This document shows positions 8,577 to 16,565 of a stretch of DNA of 64,000 nucleotides, piece after piece (the stretch's first letter is position 1; each line of letters opens with the position of its first letter). The stretch is taken from positions 186,001 to 250,000 of the forward strand of contig CALUXD010000001.1 in assembly GCA_944324665.1 (NCBI GenBank). The letters run 5' to 3'. Origin of the DNA: Candidatus Proelusimicrobium volucris (lineage in GTDB: Bacteria; Elusimicrobiota; Elusimicrobia; Elusimicrobiales; Elusimicrobiaceae). Under the pieces are notes generated by a model that was given only the letters and a program-made list of their open reading frames with translations, made no database searches and was not told the origin of the DNA. A program made the position numbers and the translations under genes.

Positions 8577-9649
8577 TATACGTTAAACCTGAATACGCAG
8601 ACGTCGCCGTCTTTGATTATATAGTCGCGCCCTTCCTGGCGGATAAGGCCCTTTTCCTTTAGGACCTTTTCCGATTTATGTTCAAGTATATCATCTACGC
8701 TGTACACTTCCGCGCAGATAAAGCCGCGTTCTATGTCGGAATGAATTTTGCCCGCCGCTTTGGGCGCGGGGCAGCCTACGGGTATCAGCCAGGAGCGCAC
8801 CTCAACTTCAGGCCCCGCCGTAAAGAAAGTACACATATTTAAAAGCTTCATCCCTTCCCTTACTATCTTTTCCAGTCCAGTGTATTCCGAGCCGACTTCC
8901 GCCAGGAAAAGACGTTTCTCCTCCTCATCAAGTTCCGCTATTTCGGCCTCGAATTTTATGCAGAGTTCCACAAAGCCCGCGCCCGTCTTTTGGGCGTGCT
9001 CGCGCAATTTACGGGAGTTTTCTTCGTTAGGCTTTTCGGAATTATTGCCAACATACAACATCGGCTTAAGCGTAAGAAGCTGAAGATCTTTTTTTTCCTC
9101 TTCTTCCAACTCCACGCTTGAGGCGGGCTTGCCCTCGCTTAAAGCCTTCTGGAGTTTAAGCAGAGTTTCCAATCTGGCTTTGGCTTCCTTATTGCCGCTT
9201 TTGGCGTTGCTTTGTGCCTTGGGAAGCATCTTTTCAACGCTTTCCAAATCGGCCAGCATAAGTTCGGTTTCTATAATTTCTATATCTCTTAAAGGGTCCA
9301 CGCTGCCAGATACGTGCGTGATGTTCTCGTCCTCGAACAAACGGACTACGTGTATTATGGCATCGACTTCGCGTATATTGGCCAGGAATTTATTGCCCAA
9401 GCCCTCGCCCTTGCTCGCGCCTTCAACAATACCCGCTATATCGACAAATCTGATAAAAGCGGCCGTTTTCTTTGGCGGTTTGAACAAATCAAATAAAGCG
9501 TCAAGCCTCTTATCGGGTATGGGTACAACGCCGACATTGGGCTCTATTGTGGTAAAAGGATAATTGGAAGCCTGCGCGCCGGCATTGGTAAGCGCGTTGA
9601 AAAGGGACGATTTGCCGACATTGGGCAAACCCACTATTCCTATATCCAT
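8576..9649 (-). CDS. ychF: Redox-/ribosome-associated GTPase-fold ATPase YchF
   Basis: A 357-residue Obg-family protein. The P-loop is GLPNVGKSS (7-15), followed by the switch region NYPFTTIEPNVG and the G3 element DIAGI. In place of the usual NKxD it has N-x-x-E (NNSE in YVGNNSEK), the YchF change that lets it bind ATP rather than GTP. A coiled-coil insertion lies in the middle and a TGS domain at the C-terminus (from about TFFTAGPEVEVRSW). YchF/OLA1 binds the ribosome and dampens oxidative stress responses in studied bacteria. AAGGAG lies seven bases before the ATG. It opens the operon that continues into the RNA methyltransferase and uvrD. Confidence 0.97.
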   Translation of the reverse strand: MDIGIVGLPNVGKSSLFNALTNAGAQASNYPFTTIEPNVGVVPIPDKRLDALFDLFKPPKKTAAFIRFVDIAGIVEGASKGEGLGNKFLANIREVDAIIHVVRLFEDENITHVSGSVDPLRDIEIIETELMLADLESVEKMLPKAQSNAKSGNKEAKARLETLLKLQKALSEGKPASSVELEEEEKKDLQLLTLKPMLYVGNNSEKPNEENSRKLREHAQKTGAGFVELCIKFEAEIAELDEEEKRLFLAEVGSEYTGLEKIVREGMKLLNMCTFFTAGPEVEVRSWLIPVGCPAPKAAGKIHSDIERGFICAEVYSVDDILEHKSEKVLKEKGLIRQEGRDYIIKDGDVCVFRFNV

Positions 9650-9712
9650 AAAAAAGCTCCTTAAAATAAAAATATCCGCACTGCGGCGGAGTATAAATCG
9701 TACGGGGGAGTA

Positions 9713-9786
9713 CGTCTCGTACGGGATTCGAACCCGTGATCTCCGCCTTGAGAGGGCGGCGTCCTAAACCGCTAGACGAACGAGAC
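9713..9786 (-). tRNA. tRNA-Glu (anticodon CTC)
   Basis: The minus strand folds into a full cloverleaf: 7-bp acceptor GTCTCGT/ACGAGAC, D arm with TAGCGGTTTAGGA, anticodon stem CCGCC/GGCGG enclosing CTCTCAA with anticodon CTC at positions 34-36, and a T loop TTCGAAT. The discriminator base is G, as in bacterial tRNA-Glu. CCA is not encoded. It lies 63 bases upstream of ychF on the same strand. This CTC isoacceptor usually supplements a TTC one elsewhere. Confidence 0.96.
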
Positions 9787-9966
9787 ATAAACCTCTTATA
9801 TACTGATATTTTACAATATTTTTCGCGCTTTGGCATTTTCAAGACGGGCAAAGCCTTTGCGCAAACGCAAATTAGTCCGATAAAATAGCCGCCTTTTGGG
9901 CTTGAGCAAGCAAATCTTTCCCCCCTGCCCGCACGGCAAAGAAGACGGCGATATTTCTTATTTCTG

Positions 9967-9996
9967 TTGCCTTGCCCCTTTTTCAATTTATATACT
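9967..9996 (+). promoter_or_regulatory. Sigma70-type promoter of glgP
   Basis: TTGCCT (9967-9972), an 18-base spacer and TATACT (9991-9996), continuing as TATACTAATAT. An overlapping alternative, TTGCCC with 18 bases to TAATAT, uses the same block. The same TATACTAATAT string sits upstream of korD. The rest of the 247-base interval 9787-10033 shows no other feature. Confidence 0.6.
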
Positions 9997-10033
9997 AATA
10001 TAAAGATTATCAAAAGAAAGGGAGTAATAATAG

Positions 10034-12583
10034 ATGAAAATTCATTCTTTCAAAGTAACACCCAATTTGCCGGACAATATGAAATTTCTTGAGGAACTTT
10101 CCAACAATATGTGGTTTGCCTGGAACTGGCCGGCGATAATGCTCTTTTTAAGAATAGACGAACAGCTTTGGGAAAAATCCCAAAGAATGCCCAAATGGCT
10201 TATGGCGACGGTATCTCAGAAAAGGCTGGAAGAGCTGAGCAAAGACGAAGATTTTATAGCACACCTTAATTTCGTGGAGAAACTTTACAGAAACTATCAG
10301 AACAATAAAGACACTTGGTATAACAAAATAAAAGGCGAAGGGAAAGAAAATTTCCTTACGGCTTATTTCTCCATGGAGTACGGCATAGGCGAAGGCTTGC
10401 CGATATATTCGGGCGGCCTAGGTATGCTGGCGGGCGACCATATCAAAAGCACGAGCGACTTGGGCCTGCCTTTAATAGGCGTGGGGCTGTTCTATCAAAA
10501 AGGGTATGTGAAGCAAGTTCTTAACAAGGACGGCTGGCAAGGCGAGGAATACCCGGAAAACGACTGGGCGCATATGTCGGTAGAGGCTGTACGCAACGAT
10601 AAAGGCAACAATCTTACGGTTGATATCCCGCTTGGCAGGGAAGTTGTAAAAGCAATGATATGGCGCGTGCCGGTGGGCAGAACTTCGCTTTACCTTTTGG
10701 ATACGAACCTCCCCGAAAACCCGCCCGCCCACAGAACGATAACCGAGCAGCTCTACGGCGGCGACAGGGAAAACAGAATCAAGCAGGAAATAGTATTGGG
10801 CGTGGGCGGCGTAAAGGCTTTGAAAGCGATGGGAATGAGCCCTACCGTATACCACATAAACGAAGGGCATTCGGCCTTCCTATTGTGCGAACGCATAATA
10901 GAAATTATGCAGGAAAAAAAGATTTCCTTCAACGAAGCCAAAGAACTTGTCTGGGCGACCTCGGTATTTACGACGCATACCCCGGTAATCGCGGGCAATG
11001 AATATTTCGATTTTAATCTTGTCAAAAAATTTATGGAGCCTTATGTATCGCAGCTTGGCATAGGGTGGGATGCTTTCCTCGACTTGGGCAAAGAAACTCC
11101 CCAATCGCCGATGTTCTGCATGACGGTATTCGCGCTCAAACTTTCGGCCTATCTCAACGGCGTGGCCAAACTGCACGGCGTGGTATCCAGGGAAATGTGG
11201 AAGAATATTTGGAACGGCCTTAATACTTCCGAAGTGCCAATAACCAGCATAACCAACGGTATACACCCCGCCAGCTGGGTCAGCCACGAATACAGCGAAC
11301 TGTACCGCAAATATCTCTTTGACGGCGACGACAGCTTAAACAACTTCAACCAATCGGTATGGAACAAAGTGGAAGATATCCCCTCCGAAGAGCTTTGGAA
11401 GACGCACGAACTTAGAAAAAACAAACTCATAAAATATATCCGCAACAAAATGGCTTTGCAGGCCAACAGACTATCGGGGAATGTAATGCTGGCCAATCAG
11501 GCGTCAAAAGTTTTGAAGGATAAAATCCTTACCATCGGCTTCGCGAGAAGATTTGCCACCTACAAGAGGGCTACTTTGCTCTTTAAAGATTTGGATAGAC
11601 TCTCTGCGATAGTAAACAATGCCCAAAGGCCGGTACAGTTCGTCTTTGCGGGCAAGGCCCATCCGGCGGACACCGCGGGCAAAGAGTTTATTAAGCAGAT
11701 ATACAATATTATGCTGGACCCGAGATTCAGAGGCAAAATCGTCTTCGCGGAAGATTATAATATGAACTTGGCGCGCTATATGGTGCAAGGCGTAGACGTG
11801 TGGCTCAATAACCCGGTAAGGCCTATGGAAGCCTCCGGCACCAGCGGTATGAAAGCCGCGCTCAACGGCGCTTTGGCCTTATCGATACTCGACGGTTGGT
11901 GGGACGAAGTGGGGCCGTGCGACTTCAGCTGGTCGATAATCGGGGCACAGTCTTATCAAAGCGACAAGCAGCGTGACGAGGTCGAATCCCAAGCTCTTTA
12001 CAATTTAATAGAAAATGAAATCGCGCCCGTATTCTACGATAGGGATCAGGACAATATCCCCCAACAGTGGGTATCCAAGATGAAGACGTCAATCAAAACG
12101 ATAGTACCGTTCTTCAACACCAACAGAATGGTGCAAGAATATTACGATAGATTCTACACCAAAGCCCACTATTACGGCAATATTTTAAGGAGCGAAGGCC
12201 AAACAGCGGCTTTGGCGGCTTGGCGCGGCAGAATAGCGGCAAACTGGCCAAGAGTGTCGATAGTAGACGTTACCGGCAACATATCGCGCACTGTGCTGGT
12301 GGGCGAAGCCTTAAAATTCAAAGCCAAAGTGACTTTGGGCGATTTGAAGCCGGAAGATGTCATAGTGCAAACCCAGCTTGGCTTGCGCGGTTTGGGCGGA
12401 GGTTTTGAAAGCGTAAAAGACTTCGCAATGAACTTGGTCGGCAAAGAAGGCGACGCTTATTTGTACGAGGTGGAAATCCACCCCGAAACCAGCGGACGGC
12501 AAGATTACGCCATGCGTATTTTGCCGTTTAACAGCGCGATACCGCACCCGTTTACGCCTATATATGTAAGGTGGGAAATGTAA
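10034..12583 (+). CDS. glgP: Alpha-glucan (glycogen/maltodextrin) phosphorylase
   Basis: An 849-residue GT35 phosphorylase that releases glucose-1-phosphate from alpha-1,4-glucans. It belongs to the branch with an N-terminal DUF3417-type domain (NNMWFAWNWPAIMLF near residues 24-38), seen in Thermotoga, many anaerobes and archaea, not the E. coli GlgP branch. The pyridoxal-phosphate site is EASGTSGMKAALNG with the lysine at residue 607. The C-terminal 120 residues form a beta-rich appendage typical of this branch. GGGAG lies nine bases before the ATG. It stands alone between its own promoter and a strong terminator, so storage-glucan use is not cotranscribed with synthesis genes here. Confidence 0.95.
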   Translation: MKIHSFKVTPNLPDNMKFLEELSNNMWFAWNWPAIMLFLRIDEQLWEKSQRMPKWLMATVSQKRLEELSKDEDFIAHLNFVEKLYRNYQNNKDTWYNKIKGEGKENFLTAYFSMEYGIGEGLPIYSGGLGMLAGDHIKSTSDLGLPLIGVGLFYQKGYVKQVLNKDGWQGEEYPENDWAHMSVEAVRNDKGNNLTVDIPLGREVVKAMIWRVPVGRTSLYLLDTNLPENPPAHRTITEQLYGGDRENRIKQEIVLGVGGVKALKAMGMSPTVYHINEGHSAFLLCERIIEIMQEKKISFNEAKELVWATSVFTTHTPVIAGNEYFDFNLVKKFMEPYVSQLGIGWDAFLDLGKETPQSPMFCMTVFALKLSAYLNGVAKLHGVVSREMWKNIWNGLNTSEVPITSITNGIHPASWVSHEYSELYRKYLFDGDDSLNNFNQSVWNKVEDIPSEELWKTHELRKNKLIKYIRNKMALQANRLSGNVMLANQASKVLKDKILTIGFARRFATYKRATLLFKDLDRLSAIVNNAQRPVQFVFAGKAHPADTAGKEFIKQIYNIMLDPRFRGKIVFAEDYNMNLARYMVQGVDVWLNNPVRPMEASGTSGMKAALNGALALSILDGWWDEVGPCDFSWSIIGAQSYQSDKQRDEVESQALYNLIENEIAPVFYDRDQDNIPQQWVSKMKTSIKTIVPFFNTNRMVQEYYDRFYTKAHYYGNILRSEGQTAALAAWRGRIAANWPRVSIVDVTGNISRTVLVGEALKFKAKVTLGDLKPEDVIVQTQLGLRGLGGGFESVKDFAMNLVGKEGDAYLYEVEIHPETSGRQDYAMRILPFNSAIPHPFTPIYVRWEM

Positions 12584-12625
12584 ACGCAAATTCCGTGTTT
12601 CTGTTTTAACCAGAAAGGGCTCTTT

Positions 12626-12676
12626 ATCGACGTGAAACAAACCTGGAAACAATCCTATTGTTTCACGTCGATTTTT
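12626..12676 (+). terminator. Terminator of glgP: perfect 15-bp inverted repeat
   Basis: The arms 12626-12640 and 12658-12672 are perfect reverse complements (15 bp) around a 17-base loop, followed by a short T-rich stretch. The stem is longer and less GC-rich, and the loop larger, than the other terminators in this window. It starts 42 bases after the glgP stop. Confidence 0.7.
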
Positions 12677-12693
12677 AATATAGGATTTTTGTT

Positions 12694-12722
12694 TTGACAA
12701 GCATTGAAGCAATCAATAAATA
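12694..12722 (+). promoter_or_regulatory. Candidate promoter of the glycosyltransferase gene
   Basis: A consensus TTGACA (12694-12699), a 17-base spacer and TAAATA (12717-12722), placed 24 bases before the chosen ATG and directly after the glgP terminator. Confidence 0.5.
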
Positions 12723-12746
12723 CCAGCCTTGCTCGGAGGAAAAACA

Positions 12747-13820
12747 ATGTCTCCCCAAATAAGCATAATAATACCCGTATACAACTCAGAAAAGTTCCTG
12801 CGCCAAGCCCTGCAATCGGCCGCGGAGCAAACTTTTAAAAATATTGAAGTCCTGTGCGTGGACAATGCCTCAAAAGACAGCTCGCCCGAAATAATAAAGG
12901 AATTTGCTGGCAAATATCCCAACTTCCATTATCTTTATAAAGAAGGCGGAATGGCAGGCGGCGCCAGGAACGAGGGCCTCAAGCACGCCAAGGGCAAATA
13001 TGTTTTATTCTTTGACAGCGACGATATCCTCCGAAGCGACGCCTGCGAAATTCTTTACAAAAAAGCGGAAGAGGAAAAATCCGATATAGTAACCTGTTCT
13101 TGTGATAGGATTGACGAATCGGATAAAAAATTATCGAAGTGCAATTTAAAAGGAATCCCCGCTACACTTTCAAAGCCGGCGGCTACGCGCGCAAATTTCT
13201 TATTTATCGGCGCCGGCATAATAGGCAGGCCGTGGGGCAGCCTTATAAAAAGGAGCATTATAGAAGAAAACCATTTACGCTTCCCTGAAGGCCGCGGCAC
13301 GGAAGACGTCCCCTTTATGGGCGCTTTATTTGCATTGGCCAATAAATTTATTTTTATTGACGAACCTCTAATACTATTTAGAAATACCAATAATTCTTTG
13401 GGGAAAAGAAGTTCAAACAATTCCGCTAATATTAACTTTGAGAATTTTTCTTATATACGTAATTATTTAAACGGGTTGAACATATACCCGGAAATAAAAG
13501 AAGAATTTGAATATATCCTTTTAAAACAAATAATCGGCGGAGAATGTATAGGCAACGGCGCATTAAAACAATCGGACAAAACGCAAACAAAAGAGTTTTT
13601 TGAAAAGAGCAAAGATTTCTATTTAAACTTGCCGAGCGATCTGTTTAAAGAAAGGAATTTTATTTTTAAAGTGAAATTCGCTTTATTCAAATTCGCCTTG
13701 AGGCACAATCTCTACTTTATGCCGCGTTTGGCACGCGTTATAACGAACCCGCTTATCTTCTTTTACGGGATATTTTTCCCCTTAAAGGAAATTTCCCTCA
13801 GCGGTTTGCCCGAAGAATAA
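12747..13820 (+). CDS. Family 2 glycosyltransferase
   Basis: A 357-residue GT-A fold enzyme. The N-terminal nucleotide-sugar site begins ISIIIPVYNSEKFL and continues with VDNASKDSS; the metal-binding DSDD follows GKYVLFF. It should transfer a sugar from a nucleotide donor to a surface polysaccharide, lipopolysaccharide or glycan precursor; donor and acceptor cannot be inferred. A C-terminal hydrophobic stretch (residues about 320-345) may touch the membrane. I chose the ATG at 12747 over a TTG six codons upstream because CGGAGGA sits six bases before it and the TTG overlaps that site. The second half is visibly richer in A and T than its neighbours, which may mean transfer. Confidence 0.88.
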   Translation: MSPQISIIIPVYNSEKFLRQALQSAAEQTFKNIEVLCVDNASKDSSPEIIKEFAGKYPNFHYLYKEGGMAGGARNEGLKHAKGKYVLFFDSDDILRSDACEILYKKAEEEKSDIVTCSCDRIDESDKKLSKCNLKGIPATLSKPAATRANFLFIGAGIIGRPWGSLIKRSIIEENHLRFPEGRGTEDVPFMGALFALANKFIFIDEPLILFRNTNNSLGKRSSNNSANINFENFSYIRNYLNGLNIYPEIKEEFEYILLKQIIGGECIGNGALKQSDKTQTKEFFEKSKDFYLNLPSDLFKERNFIFKVKFALFKFALRHNLYFMPRLARVITNPLIFFYGIFFPLKEISLSGLPEE

Positions 13821-13840
13821 AAGTTTCATAAAATTATTTT

Positions 13841-14296
13841 ATGATGAACATAGTTTTAATCAACCCCGAAATCCCCTTCAATACGGGCAATATCGGCAGG
13901 ACTTGCGTCGCCACAAACGCGCACTTGCATTTAGTGGGCAAACTCGGCTTTAAAATAGAGGATAAAGAAATCAGGCGCAGCGGCTTGGACTATTGGCCCA
14001 AACTGAAATACACCAGATACGATACTTTCGCCGATTTCAAAAATTCCCTGCCCGAGGGCGCGAGAATTTTCTTTTTCTCCACGAAAGGCGAAAAATCACT
14101 CTGGGACATTAAATTCCAAAAGAATGATTATCTGGCCTTCGGCAGCGAATCTTGCGGCCTGCCCAAAGCATTGTATAAGGAATATAAAGACTCTCTCTAC
14201 CAAATCCCGATGCCGGGTGAGGTAAGGTCCTTAAATCTATCCACTTCCGCGGCAATATGCCTCTATGAGGCGCTGCGCCAAACAAAGGATTTTTAA
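13841..14296 (+). CDS. trmL: tRNA (cytidine(34)-2'-O)-methyltransferase, TrmL/CspR type
   Basis: A 151-residue SPOUT methyltransferase that 2'-O-methylates the wobble base of certain leucine tRNAs. Diagnostic segments are INPEIPFNTGNIGRTC near the start, LAFGSESCGLPK, and IPMPGEVRSLNLSTSAAICLYEALRQ, which form the trefoil-knot SAM site. The length is typical of TrmL. No convincing Shine-Dalgarno sequence precedes the start; instead a 9-bp palindrome (13826-13844) covers the ATG. A second ATG follows at once, so the protein may begin one residue later. Its stop overlaps the MFS start by one base. Confidence 0.93.
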   Translation: MMNIVLINPEIPFNTGNIGRTCVATNAHLHLVGKLGFKIEDKEIRRSGLDYWPKLKYTRYDTFADFKNSLPEGARIFFFSTKGEKSLWDIKFQKNDYLAFGSESCGLPKALYKEYKDSLYQIPMPGEVRSLNLSTSAAICLYEALRQTKDF

Positions 14297-15495
14297 TGAA
14301 CGCAAAAACGGTATTTGTACTGCTCTTTTCGCTTAATCTGTTAAACTACATCGACAGGCAGATACTGTTTTCCGTCTTTCCGCTGATAAAAGAGGACCTG
14401 CTTTTATCCGACGCTAAGCTGGGGATATTGGCCTCGGCCTTTATGTTCGTGTATATGTTCGCCGCGCCCGTTATAGGATACATCGCCGACCGAACGCCCC
14501 GCCAATACGCTATGGCAATTTGCGCTTTTTTATGGAGCGGGGCGACTATGCTTTCGGGCGCGGCTAAAAATTACTTCCACTTATTCGCGGCGCGCAGTTT
14601 TATAGGGATAGGCGAGGCGGGCTTTACCAGCGTATCACCCTCCTTCCTTGCGGAAAAATTCCCAGCCGAAAAGCGCGCCCGCATTTTGGCGCTGTTCGGG
14701 TTGGCCTTGCCCACAGGCAGTGCTTTGGGGTATTTGCTGGGCGGATTTTTGGGCTTTCACATCGGGTGGAGGAGTGCCTTCTTTTTAGTCGGTCTGCCCG
14801 GCGCTTTGATAGCGGCTTTTATATTGTTTAAACTTAAAGATGGCAGAACAAGAACTCTCAAAACGGAAAAACCTAAATTCAGAAATTATTTTTCTCTACT
14901 GAGGAACAAACCTTTTCTCTTCATCTGTTTGGCGCAGGCTATGGGCACTTTTACTTTGGGCGGACTAGCGGCCTGGATGCCTACTTTTATGCACAGATAT
15001 TATGATTTTTCCGTAGCGCAGGCTGGGACTGTCTTCGGCGCTTTGACGATAGCGGCTGGCGCGGCTGGCACTTTTTTGGGCGGTTTTATAGCCGATAAAA
15101 TGTTAAAGAAAACGAAGAAAGCGTATTATTTGGTTTCTGCCGTAAGTTTTGCCGCGGCGCTTCCTTTCGCGGTGGCGGCGCTCTCGTTTGACAATTACTT
15201 TATCGCGCTGAGTTTTCTAGGCATAGCGATAATGTTCGCTTTTTTGCAGACGGGCCCGCTGAACGCGGCGATAGTAAATCTAACAGATATAAAAATAAGG
15301 TCTATGGCTTTCGCGGTGAACATATTTATCATACACGCGCTGGGAGACGCGATTTCGCCCGCTTTTCTCGGAGCGGTGTCCGATTCCTTTAATTTGAGGG
15401 CTGCGGTGCTCTCTACGATATTATTTGTAATCCCGGCGGCACTGTTCTGTTTGGCGGCGGCTAAAGCCGATAAAACCGCGCAAAACAAAGCATAA
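14296..15495 (+). CDS. MFS transporter, Spinster-like
   Basis: A 399-residue integral membrane protein with about 12 helices in two halves. The N-terminal NLLNYIDRQILFSVFP segment and the loop ADRTPRQYAM between helices 2 and 3 are typical of the Spinster-like group of the major facilitator superfamily; GIGEAGFTSVSP follows. Members export or import lipids, sugars or organic acids, and the substrate here is unknown. It is translationally coupled to trmL (TAATG). I see no terminator between it and the tRNA-Phe promoter. Confidence 0.85.
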   Translation: MNAKTVFVLLFSLNLLNYIDRQILFSVFPLIKEDLLLSDAKLGILASAFMFVYMFAAPVIGYIADRTPRQYAMAICAFLWSGATMLSGAAKNYFHLFAARSFIGIGEAGFTSVSPSFLAEKFPAEKRARILALFGLALPTGSALGYLLGGFLGFHIGWRSAFFLVGLPGALIAAFILFKLKDGRTRTLKTEKPKFRNYFSLLRNKPFLFICLAQAMGTFTLGGLAAWMPTFMHRYYDFSVAQAGTVFGALTIAAGAAGTFLGGFIADKMLKKTKKAYYLVSAVSFAAALPFAVAALSFDNYFIALSFLGIAIMFAFLQTGPLNAAIVNLTDIKIRSMAFAVNIFIIHALGDAISPAFLGAVSDSFNLRAAVLSTILFVIPAALFCLAAAKADKTAQNKA

Positions 15496-15518
15496 TGGCA
15501 CAAATCTATTTAAGAACA

Positions 15519-15550
15519 TTGAAATATAACACCTAATTTGATATTATAAT
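15519..15550 (+). promoter_or_regulatory. Candidate promoter of tRNA-Phe
   Basis: A perfect TATAAT (15545-15550) lies 57 bases before the tRNA. TTGAAA (15519-15524) is 20 bases further upstream, a longer spacer than usual, so the -10 element is better supported than the -35. Confidence 0.4.
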
Positions 15551-15607
15551 AGGGTAGTAATAAACAGATTTCTTGATTTGACGGCAGATAAAGCCGCCAA
15601 AACAAAT

Positions 15608-15679
15608 GCCGAGGTAGCTCAGTGGTAGAGCACCGGTCTGAAAAACCGGGTGTCGACAGTTCGATCCTGTCCCTCGGCA
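15608..15679 (+). tRNA. tRNA-Phe (anticodon GAA)
   Basis: A complete cloverleaf with acceptor stem GCCGAGG/CCTCGGC and discriminator A. The D arm contains AGCTCAGTGGTAGAGC, the anticodon stem CCGGT/ACCGG encloses CTGAAAA with anticodon GAA, and the T loop is TTCGATC. CCA is not encoded. The gene is a single-tRNA unit with its own terminator. Confidence 0.97.
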
Positions 15680-15701
15680 TATTTCATTTAAATAGGTGCG
15701 G

Positions 15702-15729
15702 AAGCGGCCTTTAGGGCCGCTTTCGTTTT
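15702..15729 (+). terminator. Rho-independent terminator of tRNA-Phe
   Basis: An 8-bp perfect stem (15702-15709 with 15715-15722), a 5-base loop, then TCGTTTT. It starts 22 bases after the tRNA. Confidence 0.8.
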
Positions 15730-15733
15730 GCAA

Positions 15734-16198
15734 TCAATTAAACCCGCCGCAAGCACGCGTTAAGATATCGGCCAGACTTTCAAACAGCTCCCGCTCTTGC
15801 TGAGAGAAGCGGTCCTCTTTAGGCGAATCTATATCCATGACCCCGTAAATTGTTCCGTCGGTTTTAAACAGAGGTATTACTATTTCGCTTTTGCTGGCGC
15901 AATCGCAGGCGATATGCCCGGGGAATTTATGTACGTCAGGCACTATTACTGTCTTTGCGCTTTTGGCGCACAGCCCGCAAACGCCTTTGCCGTTTTCTAT
16001 TTCCACGCAGGCGGGCTTGCCCTGAAACGGGCCCAACACCAATTTGCCGTTCTTAAAAATATAAAAACCCGCCCAGTTTATATCCTGCACATTCTGATAA
16101 ATCAGCGCGGAGAGATTTGCCATATTGGCCGTAAAGTCTTTAGTCGCGCCAAGCAAAGCGCGCGCCTGTTCGGCGATTTGAGAGTTATTTCCGTTCAT
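15734..16198 (-). CDS. msrC: Free methionine-(R)-sulfoxide reductase (GAF domain)
   Basis: A 154-residue single GAF domain of the YebR/fRMsr type, which reduces free methionine-R-sulfoxide with thioredoxin. The three redox cysteines are at C64, C74 and C98, with the same 10- and 24-residue spacings as the E. coli enzyme (84, 94, 118). The surrounding segments GPFQGKPAC and FPGHIACDC are family signatures. It is a lone minus-strand gene between tRNA-Phe and the korDABC promoter. The start is the only in-frame ATG near the domain edge and has a weak ribosome binding site. Confidence 0.93.
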   Translation of the reverse strand: MNGNNSQIAEQARALLGATKDFTANMANLSALIYQNVQDINWAGFYIFKNGKLVLGPFQGKPACVEIENGKGVCGLCAKSAKTVIVPDVHKFPGHIACDCASKSEIVIPLFKTDGTIYGVMDIDSPKEDRFSQQERELFESLADILTRACGGFN

Positions 16199-16294
16199 AT
16201 CAAATTTATAATAAATTTTCCGCCATAATATCCAGTCTCCAAATATCTTGGAATATTAACGCAAAGTTTTACCCTCAAAATGTTTCGTTAAACA

Positions 16295-16324
16295 TTGCGC
16301 TTAGCCTTTAAAAAAATTTATACT
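16295..16324 (+). promoter_or_regulatory. Sigma70-type promoter of korDABC
   Basis: TTGCGC (16295-16300), an 18-base spacer and TATACT (16319-16324) within TATACTAATAT, 27 bases before the korD ATG. Spacing and -10 sequence match the glgP promoter exactly. Confidence 0.65.
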
Positions 16325-16351
16325 AATATATGAGGAACCCAAGGAGGTACT

Positions 16352-16555
16352 ATGCCTAAAATAGAAGTCAACGAAATGCGTTGCAAAGGGTGCAAGCTGT
16401 GCACGAAGGCGTGCCCCAAACAGTGCATTGAAATGTCTGATACTTTCAGCAAGACGGGATATTACCCCGCCAAACTTGCTAAACCCGAATCCTGCATAGG
16501 CTGCGGCATGTGCTATATGGTATGCCCGGATTTAGCTATAACCGTATATAGATAA
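16352..16555 (+). CDS. korD: 2-oxoacid:ferredoxin oxidoreductase, ferredoxin-like (delta) subunit
   Basis: A 67-residue protein with two complete 4Fe-4S binding motifs, C11-x2-C14-x2-C17-x3-C21-Pro and C48-x2-C51-x2-C54-x3-C58-Pro. It carries electrons from the thiamine-diphosphate site of the complex to soluble ferredoxin. AAGGAGGT lies just before the ATG. It is first of four genes in the order D-A-B-C, common for KOR/VOR-type complexes with a separate small ferredoxin subunit. Confidence 0.94.
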   Translation: MPKIEVNEMRCKGCKLCTKACPKQCIEMSDTFSKTGYYPAKLAKPESCIGCGMCYMVCPDLAITVYR

Positions 16556-16565
16556 GAGGTAAAAA

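Noticed and set aside
9510-10013. 167-codon minus-strand frame spanning tRNA-Glu
   Set aside because: The stretch SSSGLGRRPLKAEITGSNPV is the usual false translation of a tRNA gene, and the frame overlaps the ychF start.
15533-15733. 66-codon minus-strand frame over tRNA-Phe
   Set aside because: It is the antisense reading of the tRNA (GSNCRHPVFQTGALPLSYLG) and has no other content.
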